From the NCBI GenBank assembly GCA_035447065.1, contig DAOTGJ010000038.1:1-34434 (forward strand): 34,434 bases of DNA, given 5' to 3'. Origin of the DNA: CALEMW01 sp035447065 (GTDB lineage: Bacteria; Krumholzibacteriota; Krumholzibacteriia; LZORAL124-64-63). Below, piece after piece: positions 7,453 through 17,740 of this stretch. The notes beneath the pieces were generated by a model, which was not told the origin of the DNA, searched no databases, and saw only the letters and a list, made by a program, of their open reading frames with translations. Within the stretch, counting starts at the first letter, position 1; each line of letters begins with the position of its first letter. A program made the translations under genes and the position numbers.

Positions 7453-8448
7453 GTGTCCCACCCCACCGCCAAGAAGATCATCCTCAGCGGCAACCGCCCC
7501 ACCGGCCGACTGCACTGGGGCAACTACACCGGCGCCCTGGAGAACTGGGTGCGCCTCCAGGACGAGTACCGGTGCTACTTCATGGTGGCGGACTGGCACG
7601 TTCTGACCACCGCCCTGGACAAGGCGGCCGAGATCCGCGGCAACAGCCGCGAGATGATCCTGGACTGGCTGGGCGCCGGGCTGGACCCGGAGCGCTCGGT
7701 GCTCTTCGTGCAGTCGGAGATCAAGGAGCACGCGGAGCTCTACCTGATCTTCTGCATGATGATCTCCCTGGGCCGCCTGGAGCGGAACCCCACCTTCAAG
7801 GAGCAGGTGCGCGATCTGAACCTGGCCGGCGAGATCAGCTTCGGCCACCTGGGGTATCCGGTGCTGCAGGCCGCGGACATCCTGGCCTACCGGGCCCACG
7901 CGGTGCCGGTGGGCGAGGACCAGCTGCCCCATCTGGAGCTCACGCGCGAGATCGCGCGGCGCTTCAACCACCATTTCGGCGAGCTCTTCCCGGAGCCCGA
8001 CGGCCTGGTCACCAAGTTCGGCCGCTTCCCCGGCACCGACGGCAAGCGCATGAGCAAGTCCCTGGGCAACACCATCGAGATCGCCGCCTCGCCGGAGGAC
8101 ATCGCCGCCAAGCTGCGCACGGCCTACACGGACCCCAACCGCCTGCGCCGCTCCGATCCCGGCGATCCGGAGGTGTGCGCCATCCACACCTACTACCAGA
8201 AGTTCATGCCGGAGGAGGCGGAGCTCACCGCCCAGGAGTGCCGCACCGCGGCCCGCGGCTGCGTGGACTGCAAGAAGCGCCTCACCGCGGGCGTGATCGA
8301 GCACTTCGCGCCCCTGCGCGAGCGCCGCGAGACCTACGTGGCCAAGCCCGCCCTGGTGGACGAGATCGTGGCCGAGGGCAACCGGCGCGCCCGCGAGGCC
8401 GCCGTGGCCACGCTGGAGCTGGCCCGCGCGGCCATGGGCGTCGGCTAG
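7453..8448 (+). CDS. trpS: Tryptophanyl-tRNA synthetase
   Basis: Charges tRNA-Trp. I place the start at GTG 7453, 10 bases after AAGGAG, which gives VSHPTAKKIILSGNRPTG and 331 residues. The open frame reaches 27 codons further upstream, into the promoter, with no family resemblance. Class I signatures are the HIGH-like HWGN (21-24) and GKRMSKSLGN (KMSKS). The first usually reads HLGN or HLGH, so W22 is a small deviation. The block RPTG...VADWH...QSEIKEHAEL...LERNPTFKEQ belongs to the TrpRS subtype I recall from deltaproteobacteria and Firmicutes. It is followed after 21 bases by scpA. Confidence 0.96.
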   Translation: MSHPTAKKIILSGNRPTGRLHWGNYTGALENWVRLQDEYRCYFMVADWHVLTTALDKAAEIRGNSREMILDWLGAGLDPERSVLFVQSEIKEHAELYLIFCMMISLGRLERNPTFKEQVRDLNLAGEISFGHLGYPVLQAADILAYRAHAVPVGEDQLPHLELTREIARRFNHHFGELFPEPDGLVTKFGRFPGTDGKRMSKSLGNTIEIAASPEDIAAKLRTAYTDPNRLRRSDPGDPEVCAIHTYYQKFMPEEAELTAQECRTAARGCVDCKKRLTAGVIEHFAPLRERRETYVAKPALVDEIVAEGNRRAREAAVATLELARAAMGVG

Positions 8449-8469
8449 ACACCGCCAAGGAGCGCACCC

Positions 8470-9357
8470 GTGTCCGATCCCACTCCCGTGCCCCAGCCGT
8501 CCGCCTCCGTGCGGCCCACCATCTCGGTGGATCTGCCGCCGGAGCTGGACTATTTCCGGCAGAGCGAGTCCTACCGGGTGGAGCTGGACACGTACTACGG
8601 TCCGCTGGATCTGCTGCTCTATCTGATCCAGAAGGACGAGCTGGACATCTACGACATCCCCATCGCCCATATCACCGAGCAGTTCCTGAAGTACATGGAG
8701 GTGATGGAGGCGCTGTCCCTGGACAACGCCGGCGAGTTCATCGTCATGGCCGCCACCCTCATGCGCATCAAGGCGCGCCTGCTGCTGCCCGTGCAGCCCC
8801 AGGAGGAGGAGCTGGACGAGGAGGATCCGCGCGCCGAGCTGGTCCGCCGCCTCCTGGAGTACAAGCGCTTCAAGGAGATGGCGGGGGAGCTGCACAAGCT
8901 CGAGGGCGAGCGCGCGCGCCTGCACGTGCGCCAGGTCAAGCCCCAGGGCCTGGACGAGAACCGCGACGAGCCCGAGCTGCGCCTGGGCCTCTTCGACCTG
9001 CTGAACGCCCTGGCCGGGGTCTTCGACCGCGTGAGCAAGGAGGCGGTCCACAACGTGGCCCGCGAGGTGTTCACGGTGGAGCAGAAGGCCGCGCTGATCC
9101 GCAGGCGCCTGGAGGCCGGGGAGACGCTCCGCTTCGACGAGCTCTTCGACGACGACGCCATCAAGATGGAGGTGGTGGTCACCTTCGTGGCCATCCTGGA
9201 GCTGGCCAAGCACCAGGTGATCCGCCTCATGCAGAGCGAGGCCAACGGCATGATCTGGGTCAAGCCCGGCCGCGGCTTCCGCAAGGCGGAAGGCCAGACG
9301 CCCCGCCAGGACGACGACGCTGACGACGCCGACGAGGCGCAGGAGGCCGGACAGTGA
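8470..9357 (+). CDS. scpA: Segregation and condensation protein A
   Basis: ScpA is the kleisin that bridges the two SMC heads in the bacterial condensin complex, which compacts and segregates the chromosome. The kleisin N-terminal domain begins at about residue 36 (VELDTYYGPLDLLLYLI, then DELDIYDIPIAHITEQ), with the central helical linker at about 115-165 and a C-terminal winged helix at about 210-265. The family usually starts directly at this domain, so the 35-residue N-terminal extension rich in Pro and Ser is extra; GTG 8470 with AAGGAG 7 bases upstream supports it. The C-terminus is acidic (DDDADDADEAQE). It overlaps scpB by 4 bases. Confidence 0.95.
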   Translation: MSDPTPVPQPSASVRPTISVDLPPELDYFRQSESYRVELDTYYGPLDLLLYLIQKDELDIYDIPIAHITEQFLKYMEVMEALSLDNAGEFIVMAATLMRIKARLLLPVQPQEEELDEEDPRAELVRRLLEYKRFKEMAGELHKLEGERARLHVRQVKPQGLDENRDEPELRLGLFDLLNALAGVFDRVSKEAVHNVAREVFTVEQKAALIRRRLEAGETLRFDELFDDDAIKMEVVVTFVAILELAKHQVIRLMQSEANGMIWVKPGRGFRKAEGQTPRQDDDADDADEAQEAGQ

Positions 9358-10127
9358 AGCAAGACATCGAGGCCCTGCTCTTCTCCACCGACGCACCGCT
9401 CACGGCCCAGCGCCTCAAGGGCCTGCTGGGGGACGAGGTGGACGGCAAGGAGATCCGCGAGGCCATCGACGCCCTGAACCAGGAGTACGAGGCCCAGGAC
9501 CGGGCCTTCGCCATCGTGGAGTTCGGCGGCGGCTGGCAGCTCGCCAGCCGGCCCGAGTACATGCCGCTGATCCAGAAGCTCTACAAGGGCCGCCGCTACG
9601 TGCGCCTGTCGCGGGCCGCGCTGGAGGTGCTGGCCATCGTGGCGTACCGCCAGCCGGTGACGCGCATGGAGATCGAGGACGTGCGCGGCGTGCAGGTCAG
9701 CGGCGTGCTGCAGACCCTCACCGAGCGCAACCTGGTCACGGTGGTGGGCCGCAGCGACGCCGTGGGCAACCCCATCCTCTACGGCACCACGCGCGAGTTC
9801 CTCAACCACATGGGCCTGAAGGGCCTGCACCAGCTCCCGTCGCTGCCGGAGCTGGAGGGCATCATCCAGAGCCGCGAGGAGATCAAGGAGTTCGCCGCCC
9901 AGCTCGGCGAGGAGATCTTCGACGAGGACTTCGAGACGGTGGACGTGCGCGGCGACGAGATCATCCTGGTCAAGCACGAGCCCGAAGCCGAAGCGGCGCC
10001 GGCGGAGGAGGCCCCCGCCGCGACGGACGCCGAGGCCGACGCCGCGGACACCGGCGCCGAAGCCGACGCGACCCCCCAGGCCGCCGCCGCCGCGGACGGC
10101 GCCCCGGACGATGACGACCAGCGCTGA
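9354..10127 (+). CDS. scpB: Segregation and condensation protein B
   Basis: ScpB is the dimeric winged-helix partner of ScpA in the SMC-ScpAB condensin. The 257 residues contain two winged helices; the clearest signature is ALEVLAIVAYRQPVTRMEIE followed by VLQTLTERNLV and GNPILYGTTREFL (about 85-150). After about residue 205 comes an Ala/Glu/Asp-rich tail of roughly 50 residues, which is low complexity and likely disordered. The GTG start overlaps the scpA stop. The last 17 bases overlap the start of rluB, so the end of the tail coincides with the next gene's start region. Confidence 0.96.
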   Translation: MKQDIEALLFSTDAPLTAQRLKGLLGDEVDGKEIREAIDALNQEYEAQDRAFAIVEFGGGWQLASRPEYMPLIQKLYKGRRYVRLSRAALEVLAIVAYRQPVTRMEIEDVRGVQVSGVLQTLTERNLVTVVGRSDAVGNPILYGTTREFLNHMGLKGLHQLPSLPELEGIIQSREEIKEFAAQLGEEIFDEDFETVDVRGDEIILVKHEPEAEAAPAEEAPAATDAEADAADTGAEADATPQAAAAADGAPDDDDQR

Positions 10128-10857
10128 GCTGCGCCTCAACCGCTTCCTGGCGCGCGCCGGCCTGGGCTCGCGCCGCGGCGTGGAGGACCTGATCGCCGCC
10201 GGTCGCGTGCGCGTCAACGGCGTGGTGGTGCAGGAACCCGGCCGCCGCGTGGACCCGGAGCAGGACCACGTGCTCTGCGACGGGACCGAGGTGCGGTTGC
10301 CAGACGAGTGGCGCGTGCTCGCCTACCACAAGCCCCGCGGCGTGGTGTGCTCCCTGCGCCGCCAGGACGAGCGGCCCTGCCTGGCCGACGTGCGACGCGA
10401 GTCCGGCCTGGGCGAGGGGCTCGTTCCCGTGGGACGCCTTGACGCGGAGACCAGCGGCTTGCTCCTTTGGACCGACGACGGCGCCCTGGCCGAACGGCTC
10501 ATGCTCCCGGGCCACGGGATCTGGAAGCGCTACGAGGTGGTCCTGGATCGGCCCCTGCCCCGGGACGGGGAGCGGCAGGTCCGCGAGGGGACCATCGAAC
10601 TGGACGGGCGGCTCTGCCTGCCCGCCCGCCTGGAGCCGCTGGACGGGACGCGCCGCGCCTGGCGCTACGAGCTCCACGAGGGGCGCAACCGCCAGATCCG
10701 GCGCGTGTTCCTGGCCCTGGGCTGCCGCGTCACCGCCCTGCACCGCTCGGCCGTGGGCCCGGTGGAGCTGGGCGACCTGGCGGCCGGCCGCTTCCGCGAG
10801 CTGGACGCCGACGACGTCGCCGCGCTGCGCGGTTCCCTCGCGGAACCCACGGACTGA
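10111..10857 (+). CDS. rluB: Pseudouridine synthase, RsuA/RluB family
   Basis: Isomerises a uridine of rRNA to pseudouridine. An S4 RNA-binding domain (about 6-60; RLNRFLARAGLGSRR, GRVRVNG) precedes the RsuA-type catalytic domain, with nucleophile D111 in GRLDAETSGLLL and the later HEGRNRQIRR motif. In E. coli, RluB acts on 23S U2605, RluE on U2457 and RsuA on 16S U516; RluB is the likeliest match because of its position after scpAB, a common arrangement. At 248 residues it lacks the long tail of E. coli RluB. The start ATG lies within scpB (17-base overlap). Confidence 0.88.
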   Translation: MTTSAELRLNRFLARAGLGSRRGVEDLIAAGRVRVNGVVVQEPGRRVDPEQDHVLCDGTEVRLPDEWRVLAYHKPRGVVCSLRRQDERPCLADVRRESGLGEGLVPVGRLDAETSGLLLWTDDGALAERLMLPGHGIWKRYEVVLDRPLPRDGERQVREGTIELDGRLCLPARLEPLDGTRRAWRYELHEGRNRQIRRVFLALGCRVTALHRSAVGPVELGDLAAGRFRELDADDVAALRGSLAEPTD

Positions 10858-10877
10858 CCGGAACCACGGAGGCCGCC

Positions 10878-11981
10878 ATGGATTTCGAGCGACTGTTCCG
10901 ACCCGGCATCCTCGCCACCCGCCCCTACGCCCCCGGCAAGCCCATCGGCGAGGTCCAGCGCGAGCTGGGCCTGGACCGCGTGGTGAAGCTGGCGAGCAAC
11001 GAGAACCCCGAGGGGCCGCTGCCCTCGGTGGTGGAGGCCGTGTCCCGCGCGGCCAAGGACCTCAACCGCTACCCCGACGGCTCCTGCTTCGAGCTCACGC
11101 GCGCCCTGGCCGCGGACCTGGGCGTGGAGCCCGGCGCCGTGCTGCTGGGCAACGGCTGCAACGAGATCCTGGACATGTTCATCCGCGCCCTGATCTCGCC
11201 AGGCGAGACGGTGGTCTTCGCGGAGCCCAGCTTCATCGTCTACCCTCTGACCTCGCGCGTGCAGTTCGAGAGCGGCCGCTCCGTGCCCCTGACCGCCGAC
11301 GACCGCCACGACCTGCCGGCCATGGCCGCCGCCGTGGACGGGACCACCAAGCTGGTGATCATCTGCAATCCCAACAACCCCACGGGCACGTACAACACCG
11401 CCGCGGAGTTCGCCGCGTTCATGGACGCGGTGCCCCAGGACGTCATCGTGCTCATGGACGAGGCGTACTACGAATACGTCACCGCCCCGGATTATCCGCA
11501 GACCATCCCCATGCTGGCGCGGCATCCCAACCTGGTGGTGAACCGCACCTTCTCCAAGATCCACTCCCTGGCCGGCCTGCGCGTGGGCTACGGCGTGGGG
11601 CATCCGGACCTCATGGCCCAGCTCCACAAGACCCGCGAGCCCTTCAACGTGAACAGCCTGGCCCAGGCCGCCGCCCTGGCGGTGCTCAAGGAGAAGGACG
11701 CCACCCGCGAGCGCGCCGAGCACAACCGCCTCTGGCGCGAGGAGCTGGAGGCCGGCCTGCTGGCCCTGGGCTGCGAGGTGACGCCCAGCCAGACCAACTT
11801 CCTGCTGGTGCGCATCCCGGGCCGCAGCGCGGGAGAGGTGCAGCGCGAGCTGCTCAAACGCGGCGTGATCGTGCGTCCCATGGACGCCTTCGGGCTGGGC
11901 GACGGCGCCATGCGCGTGAGCGTGGGCCTGCCGGAGGAGAACCGGATCTGCCTGGACGCCCTGCGGGAGATCCTCGGGTGA
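10878..11981 (+). CDS. hisC: Histidinol-phosphate/aromatic aminotransferase (HisC family)
   Basis: A 367-residue class I/II PLP aminotransferase of the HisC family. Markers are SNENP (40-44), NPNNPTGT (164-171), DEAYYEY (194-200), K227 in FSKIHSLAGLRVGY as the PLP lysine, and R235. The ATG follows GGAGG by 5 bases. The classical role is histidinol phosphate from imidazole acetol phosphate. However, it overlaps the DAHP synthase gene and no other his gene is present. In several genomes the hisC copy beside aroF is thought to transaminate prephenate or aromatic keto acids, so an aromatic role is quite possible. Confidence 0.88.
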   Translation: MDFERLFRPGILATRPYAPGKPIGEVQRELGLDRVVKLASNENPEGPLPSVVEAVSRAAKDLNRYPDGSCFELTRALAADLGVEPGAVLLGNGCNEILDMFIRALISPGETVVFAEPSFIVYPLTSRVQFESGRSVPLTADDRHDLPAMAAAVDGTTKLVIICNPNNPTGTYNTAAEFAAFMDAVPQDVIVLMDEAYYEYVTAPDYPQTIPMLARHPNLVVNRTFSKIHSLAGLRVGYGVGHPDLMAQLHKTREPFNVNSLAQAAALAVLKEKDATRERAEHNRLWREELEAGLLALGCEVTPSQTNFLLVRIPGRSAGEVQRELLKRGVIVRPMDAFGLGDGAMRVSVGLPEENRICLDALREILG

Positions 11982-12829
11982 GCGGGGAGGCCAAGCGCGC
12001 CCCGGCCGACGACCTGCGCTGGACCCGGGCCGTGCCCGGGCGCACGCGCACGCCGGTGACCGTGGGATCCGTGACCATCGGCGGCGAGGCCGTGGTGCTC
12101 GCCGCCGGGCCCTGCGCCGTGGAGCCGGGCGCGGACCTGGACGCCCTGGCCCGCGACCTGGCCGCCGCCGGCGCCTCCCTGCTGCGCGGCGGCGCCTACA
12201 AGCCCCGCACCTCGCCCTACTCCTTCCAGGGCCTGGGCCCCGAGGGCCTGGAGCGCCTGGCCGCCGCCGGCCGCGCCGCGGGCCTGCCGGTGGTCACGGA
12301 GGTCCTGGATCCCCGCGACGTGGACCTGGTGGCGTCGCACGCGGCCATGCTCCAGCTCGGCAGCCGCAGCGTGCAGAACGTGCCGCTGCTGCGCGAGGTG
12401 GGCCGCAGCGGCAAGCCGGTGCTGCTCAAGCGCGGCATGATGACCACGGTCTACGAATGGCTCAGCGCCGCGGAGTACGTGCTGGAGGCCGCCGGCGGCT
12501 CGGCCCCCGTGGTGCTCTGCGAGCGCGGCATCCGCACCTTCGAGGACGCCACCCGCAACACCCTGGACCTGAACGCCGTGGCCCTGGTGCGCGTCCTGAG
12601 CCACCTGCCCGTGGTGGTGGACCCCAGCCACGGCACCGGACGCGCGGACCTGGTGCCCGACCTCTGCCGCGCCGCCGTGGCCGTGGGCGCCGACGGCCTC
12701 CTGGTGGAGGTCCATCCCGATCCCGCCCACGCCCTGAGCGACGGCGACCAGACCCTGGACGTGGCCGCCTTCGCCGCCATGCGGCGCAGCTGCGGCCCGG
12801 TGGCCGCCGCGGTGGGGAGGACCCTGTGA
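11978..12829 (+). CDS. aroF: 3-deoxy-7-phosphoheptulonate (DAHP) synthase, type I-beta
   Basis: Condenses phosphoenolpyruvate and erythrose 4-phosphate, the first step to chorismate. GTG 11978 overlaps the hisC stop (GTGA); the longer open frame upstream shadows hisC and rluB. The 283-residue protein has AGPCAVE, RGGAYKPRTSPYSF, QLGSRSVQN, KRG, CERGIRTFE and DPSHGTGR, all typical of the type I-beta class related to KDO8P synthase. Only about 35 residues precede the barrel, too few for the ferredoxin-like or chorismate mutase regulatory domain found in several relatives, so feedback control may be absent or supplied by another protein. It overlaps the next gene by 4 bases. Confidence 0.94.
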   Translation: MSGEAKRAPADDLRWTRAVPGRTRTPVTVGSVTIGGEAVVLAAGPCAVEPGADLDALARDLAAAGASLLRGGAYKPRTSPYSFQGLGPEGLERLAAAGRAAGLPVVTEVLDPRDVDLVASHAAMLQLGSRSVQNVPLLREVGRSGKPVLLKRGMMTTVYEWLSAAEYVLEAAGGSAPVVLCERGIRTFEDATRNTLDLNAVALVRVLSHLPVVVDPSHGTGRADLVPDLCRAAVAVGADGLLVEVHPDPAHALSDGDQTLDVAAFAAMRRSCGPVAAAVGRTL

Positions 12830-14313
12830 GCGAGACCCGATCCGTGCCCGCCAGCACCGTCGTCGCCATCGACGGCCCCGCGGGCAGCGGCAAGAGCACC
12901 ACCGCCCGCCTCCTGGCCCAGCGCCTGGGCCTGCTCTACGTGGACACCGGGGCCATGTACCGCGCGCTGACCTGGGCGGCGCTGGACGCCGGCGTGGACC
13001 CCAAGGACCAGAACGCCCTGGTGGCCCTGCTGGACCCGGCGGAGATCAGCCTGGACACGGACCGCCCCGAGACCCGCGTGCGCTGGAACGGCCGCGACCT
13101 GGAGGACCGGATCCGCGCCCAGGAGGTGGAACGGAACGTCTCCGTGGTGGCGTCCCACCCCAAGGTCCGCGAGCGCATGGTGGCCAGGCAGCGCGCCCTG
13201 GGCCGGACCCGCGGCGTGGTCATGGAGGGCCGCGACATCGGCATGGTGGTCTTCCCGCTGGCCTCGGTGAAGATCTACCTGGACGCCTCGCTGGAGGCCC
13301 GCGCGGAGCGGCGCATGCGCCAGCACCAGCGGCGGGGTCTGAGCCTGGACTTCGAGACCGTCCTGCACGAGGTGGAGGAGCGCGACCGCCTGGACAGCGA
13401 GCGCGCCGCCAGCCCCCTGACCATCCCGCCCGATGCCGTGGTGGTGGACAACAGCCGCCTGGGCCTGGAGGAGCAGCTGGACCGCACGGAGGAGGTGGTG
13501 CGCCAGGTGCTGGCGGAGCAGGCGCCGCGCCCCCAGTCCCCGGGCTGCGTCAGCCGCCGGGTCACCTTCCGCTACCGCGTGGCGTACGGCGTCTTCGGCG
13601 CTCTGGGCCGCTACTTCGGGCTGAAGGTCCGCGGGCGGGAGCACGTGCTCCTGGACGAGGGCAAGATCGTGGCGGCCAACCACATCTCCAACTGGGACCC
13701 CCCGTTCCTGGCCGCGTCGCTGCGCGACCAGGGCTTCATGCGCGCCGTGGCCAAGGCGGAGCTGTTCCGGGGGCCGGTCGGCAGCGCGGTCTTCCGCTTC
13801 CTCGACGCCATCCCCATCCAGCGCAACGTGTACGACGCCAACGCGTTCGACGCGGCCGCGACCGTCCTGGCCAAGGGCCAGAACATCGTGTTCTTCCCCG
13901 AGGGCATGCGGCGCGTGGTGGGCTCGCCCGGTCCGGTGCGCAGCGGCCTGGGCATGCTCATGCAGCGGACGGGCGCCCCGGCCGTGCCCGTGTTCTTCCG
14001 CGGCAGCCTGGCTCCCACCCCGGGCGGCGATCGCCGTCACCCCCTGGAGGCCGAGTACGCGCCCCCGGTCCGGCTGCGGGCCCTGGGGGTCCTCCAGCAG
14101 CGGATGGATGAAAAATCGATCAATCGTCTCATCGGAAAGCTCTTCGAGGGCATCTACCGGGAGCTGCAGGAGCGGAGCTTCGAGCGCGTCCCCATGACCG
14201 ATCGGGAACGCGAACAGGCCCGCACGGGGGTGGCGCGGGTGCGCGCCAAGGAGCGGAAGACCTTCCGCAAGCTCCGCGAGGAGCGCGACCGAAATTCCTC
14301 CGGAACCCCTTGA
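12826..14313 (+). CDS. cmk-plsC: Cytidylate kinase fused to PlsC-type 1-acylglycerol-3-phosphate acyltransferase
   Basis: A 495-residue two-domain protein. Residues 10-230 are cytidylate kinase (CMP/dCMP to CDP/dCDP): Walker A GPAGSGKST (17-25), VDTGAMYRA (39-47), GRDIG (135-139), with the R-rich lid RRMRQHQRRG. Residues 250-480 are a PlsC acyltransferase, with NHISNWDPP (H286-x4-D291) and FPEG (357-360), which acylates lysophosphatidate to phosphatidate. The join (232-248) is a short Pro/Ser/Arg linker, and the frame is continuous, so this is a true fusion and not a frameshift. The start is the GTG overlapping the aroF stop. Separate cmk and plsC genes often sit near rpsA, and the fused form is known in some lineages. 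CTP and phosphatidate are the two substrates of CDP-diacylglycerol synthesis. Confidence 0.93.
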   Translation: MSETRSVPASTVVAIDGPAGSGKSTTARLLAQRLGLLYVDTGAMYRALTWAALDAGVDPKDQNALVALLDPAEISLDTDRPETRVRWNGRDLEDRIRAQEVERNVSVVASHPKVRERMVARQRALGRTRGVVMEGRDIGMVVFPLASVKIYLDASLEARAERRMRQHQRRGLSLDFETVLHEVEERDRLDSERAASPLTIPPDAVVVDNSRLGLEEQLDRTEEVVRQVLAEQAPRPQSPGCVSRRVTFRYRVAYGVFGALGRYFGLKVRGREHVLLDEGKIVAANHISNWDPPFLAASLRDQGFMRAVAKAELFRGPVGSAVFRFLDAIPIQRNVYDANAFDAAATVLAKGQNIVFFPEGMRRVVGSPGPVRSGLGMLMQRTGAPAVPVFFRGSLAPTPGGDRRHPLEAEYAPPVRLRALGVLQQRMDEKSINRLIGKLFEGIYRELQERSFERVPMTDREREQARTGVARVRAKERKTFRKLREERDRNSSGTP

Positions 14314-14338
14314 TCTGACCCCCTGAGCGGAGTATATT
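14310..14338 (+). promoter_or_regulatory. sigma70-type promoter of rpsA
   Basis: TTGATC (14310-14315) and TATATT (14333-14338) are separated by 17 bases. The TGA stop of the cmk-plsC gene lies inside the -35 box. Transcription should start near 14345, leaving a leader of about 48 bases before the rpsA ATG. Confidence 0.8.
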
Positions 14339-14347
14339 GCGCGGACG

Positions 14348-14363
14348 CCCGACATTCGTCGGG
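14348..14363 (+). promoter_or_regulatory. Leader hairpin upstream of the rpsA ribosome binding site
   Basis: A perfect 6-base-pair hairpin, CCCGAC-ATTC-GTCGGG, lies at the very start of the predicted rpsA mRNA, 14 bases before AGGAGG (14378-14383). rpsA translation is autoregulated through leader structure in enterobacteria, so this could be an S1-responsive element or simply a stabilising 5' hairpin. The function is inference. Confidence 0.55.
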
Positions 14364-14392
14364 TGAATTCTGTGTTTAGGAGGATGTTCACC

Positions 14393-16285
<1,893 letters not shown>

Positions 16286-16307
16286 GCACGGACTGGCTCG
16301 CCGGACG

Positions 16308-16333
16308 AAGGGGTGGCTCCGGCCACCCCTTTT
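16308..16333 (+). terminator. Rho-independent terminator of rpsA
   Basis: A perfect 10-base-pair stem, AAGGGGTGGC / GCCACCCCTT, closes a TCCG loop and runs into TTTT, 22 bases after the rpsA stop. It argues against starting mtaB upstream of 16370. Confidence 0.92.
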
Positions 16334-16369
16334 CCGTATCCGCCGCTTTCCACCGGGAGGGATGACGCC

Positions 16370-17740
16370 GTGAGCGACACGCCGGACACGGGCCGCCGCA
16401 CCCTGCGCGTGGCCTTCCAGACCCTCGGCTGCCGGCTCAACCAGTACGACACCGAGGTCATGAAGACCCGGCTGCCGGAGCACCTGGACTGCCGCATCGT
16501 CCCCTGGGAGGAGGCGGCCGACGTCTACGTGCTCAACAGCTGCACGGTGACGGGCAAGGCCGACCAGAAGTGCCGCAAGCTGTCGCGCCAGGTGCGCCAG
16601 CGCAACGCCGACGCCAAGGTGGTGGTGACGGGCTGCTACGCCCAGACCCAGCCCGAGGTCCTGGCGGGCATGGACGAGATCGACGCCGTGGTGGGCGTGA
16701 ACGAGCGCGAGGACATCCACGAGTGGCTGCCCCGGCTGCTGGCCGAGGAGGACAAGCTCGTGGAGGTGTCCCAGTACTCCAAGCGCCTGGAGTTCCGCTC
16801 CCACATGATCACGGACTTCGACGGCCGCACCCGCGCCTTCGTCAAGATCCAGGACGGCTGCGACCTGCGCTGCACCTACTGCCTGATCTGGAAGGCGCGC
16901 GGCCCCGGGCGCTCGCGCCCCGTGGACGAGGTCGTCGAGCAGGTGGGCGTGCTGGGCGCGCGCGGCTTCCGCGAGGTGGTCCTCACCGGCGTGCACATGG
17001 GGAGCTACGGCAAGGACCTGCGCTGGCGGCCGGGCCTCGTGGGCCTGGTGGACGCCGTGGCCCCGCGTTTCCCCGAGCTGCGCTTCCGCCTCAGCAGCAT
17101 CCATCCCAACGAGGTCACCCCGCAGTTCCTGGACCTCTTCCGCCGCCACGCCAACCTGCGGCCCTACCTGCACGTGTCCATGCAGTCGGGCTCCGACACG
17201 GTTCTGCAGCGCATGCGCCGGCCCTACGCCGCGGCGCAGGTGGCCGAGGCGGTCCACGCCGCGGCGGCGCTGCACCCGCACTTCGGGATCGGGGCCGACG
17301 TCATCGTGGGCTTCCCGGAGGAGACGGACGCCGAGTTCGAGGCCACCCGGCGCATGATCGCCGACGCCCCCTTCAGCTACCTGCACGTCTTCCGCTACTC
17401 CAACCGGCCGGGCACCCGCGCCGCGGAGCTGCCGGACGTGCACACCGAGACCGTCACCGCGCGCTCCGCCGTGCTGCGCGAGCTGAGCGACGCCAAGCGC
17501 GCCCGCTTCGAGCGGGGCCTGCTGGGCCACTGGCACGAGGCCACCGTGGAGTCGGACCGCCCGCGCCCCGGCTACGTGCACGCCACCACCGGCCACTACG
17601 CCACCGTCCTGGTGCCCGACGCCTGGGAGACCGGCGCCGTGGTGGAGGTGCGTCCGGACCGCGTGGAGCAGGGCGTGCTGGTGGCCGACGACGTGCGCGC
17701 AGTCCCCGCGGCCTGCGCCGCCGCCCGAGGAGGAGCATGA
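16370..17740 (+). CDS. mtaB: tRNA (N6-threonylcarbamoyladenosine37-C2)-methylthiotransferase MtaB
   Basis: A radical SAM methylthiotransferase that turns t6A37 into ms2t6A37 in ANN-decoding tRNAs. The 456-residue protein starts at GTG 16370, 8 bases after GGGAGGG. Its N-terminal UPF0004 domain supplies C21 (TLGCRLNQYD), C58 (NSCTV) and C89 (TGCYAQ) for the auxiliary cluster. The radical SAM cluster uses C164, C168 and C171 (CDLRCTYC). TLGCRLNQ is typical of MtaB, whereas MiaB has TYGCQMN, as in the next gene. After the cluster the sequence reads LIWKARGPGRSRP where many relatives have IIPYARGxSRS. A short TRAM-like region ends the protein. It overlaps miaB by 4 bases. Confidence 0.92.
   Translation: MSDTPDTGRRTLRVAFQTLGCRLNQYDTEVMKTRLPEHLDCRIVPWEEAADVYVLNSCTVTGKADQKCRKLSRQVRQRNADAKVVVTGCYAQTQPEVLAGMDEIDAVVGVNEREDIHEWLPRLLAEEDKLVEVSQYSKRLEFRSHMITDFDGRTRAFVKIQDGCDLRCTYCLIWKARGPGRSRPVDEVVEQVGVLGARGFREVVLTGVHMGSYGKDLRWRPGLVGLVDAVAPRFPELRFRLSSIHPNEVTPQFLDLFRRHANLRPYLHVSMQSGSDTVLQRMRRPYAAAQVAEAVHAAAALHPHFGIGADVIVGFPEETDAEFEATRRMIADAPFSYLHVFRYSNRPGTRAAELPDVHTETVTARSAVLRELSDAKRARFERGLLGHWHEATVESDRPRPGYVHATTGHYATVLVPDAWETGAVVEVRPDRVEQGVLVADDVRAVPAACAAARGGA

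Noticed and set aside
6421..9396. Open frame of 991 codons on the minus strand opposite xerD, trpS and scpA
   Set aside because: Same GC-driven lack of stops; no domain-like sequence; the plus-strand genes are certain.
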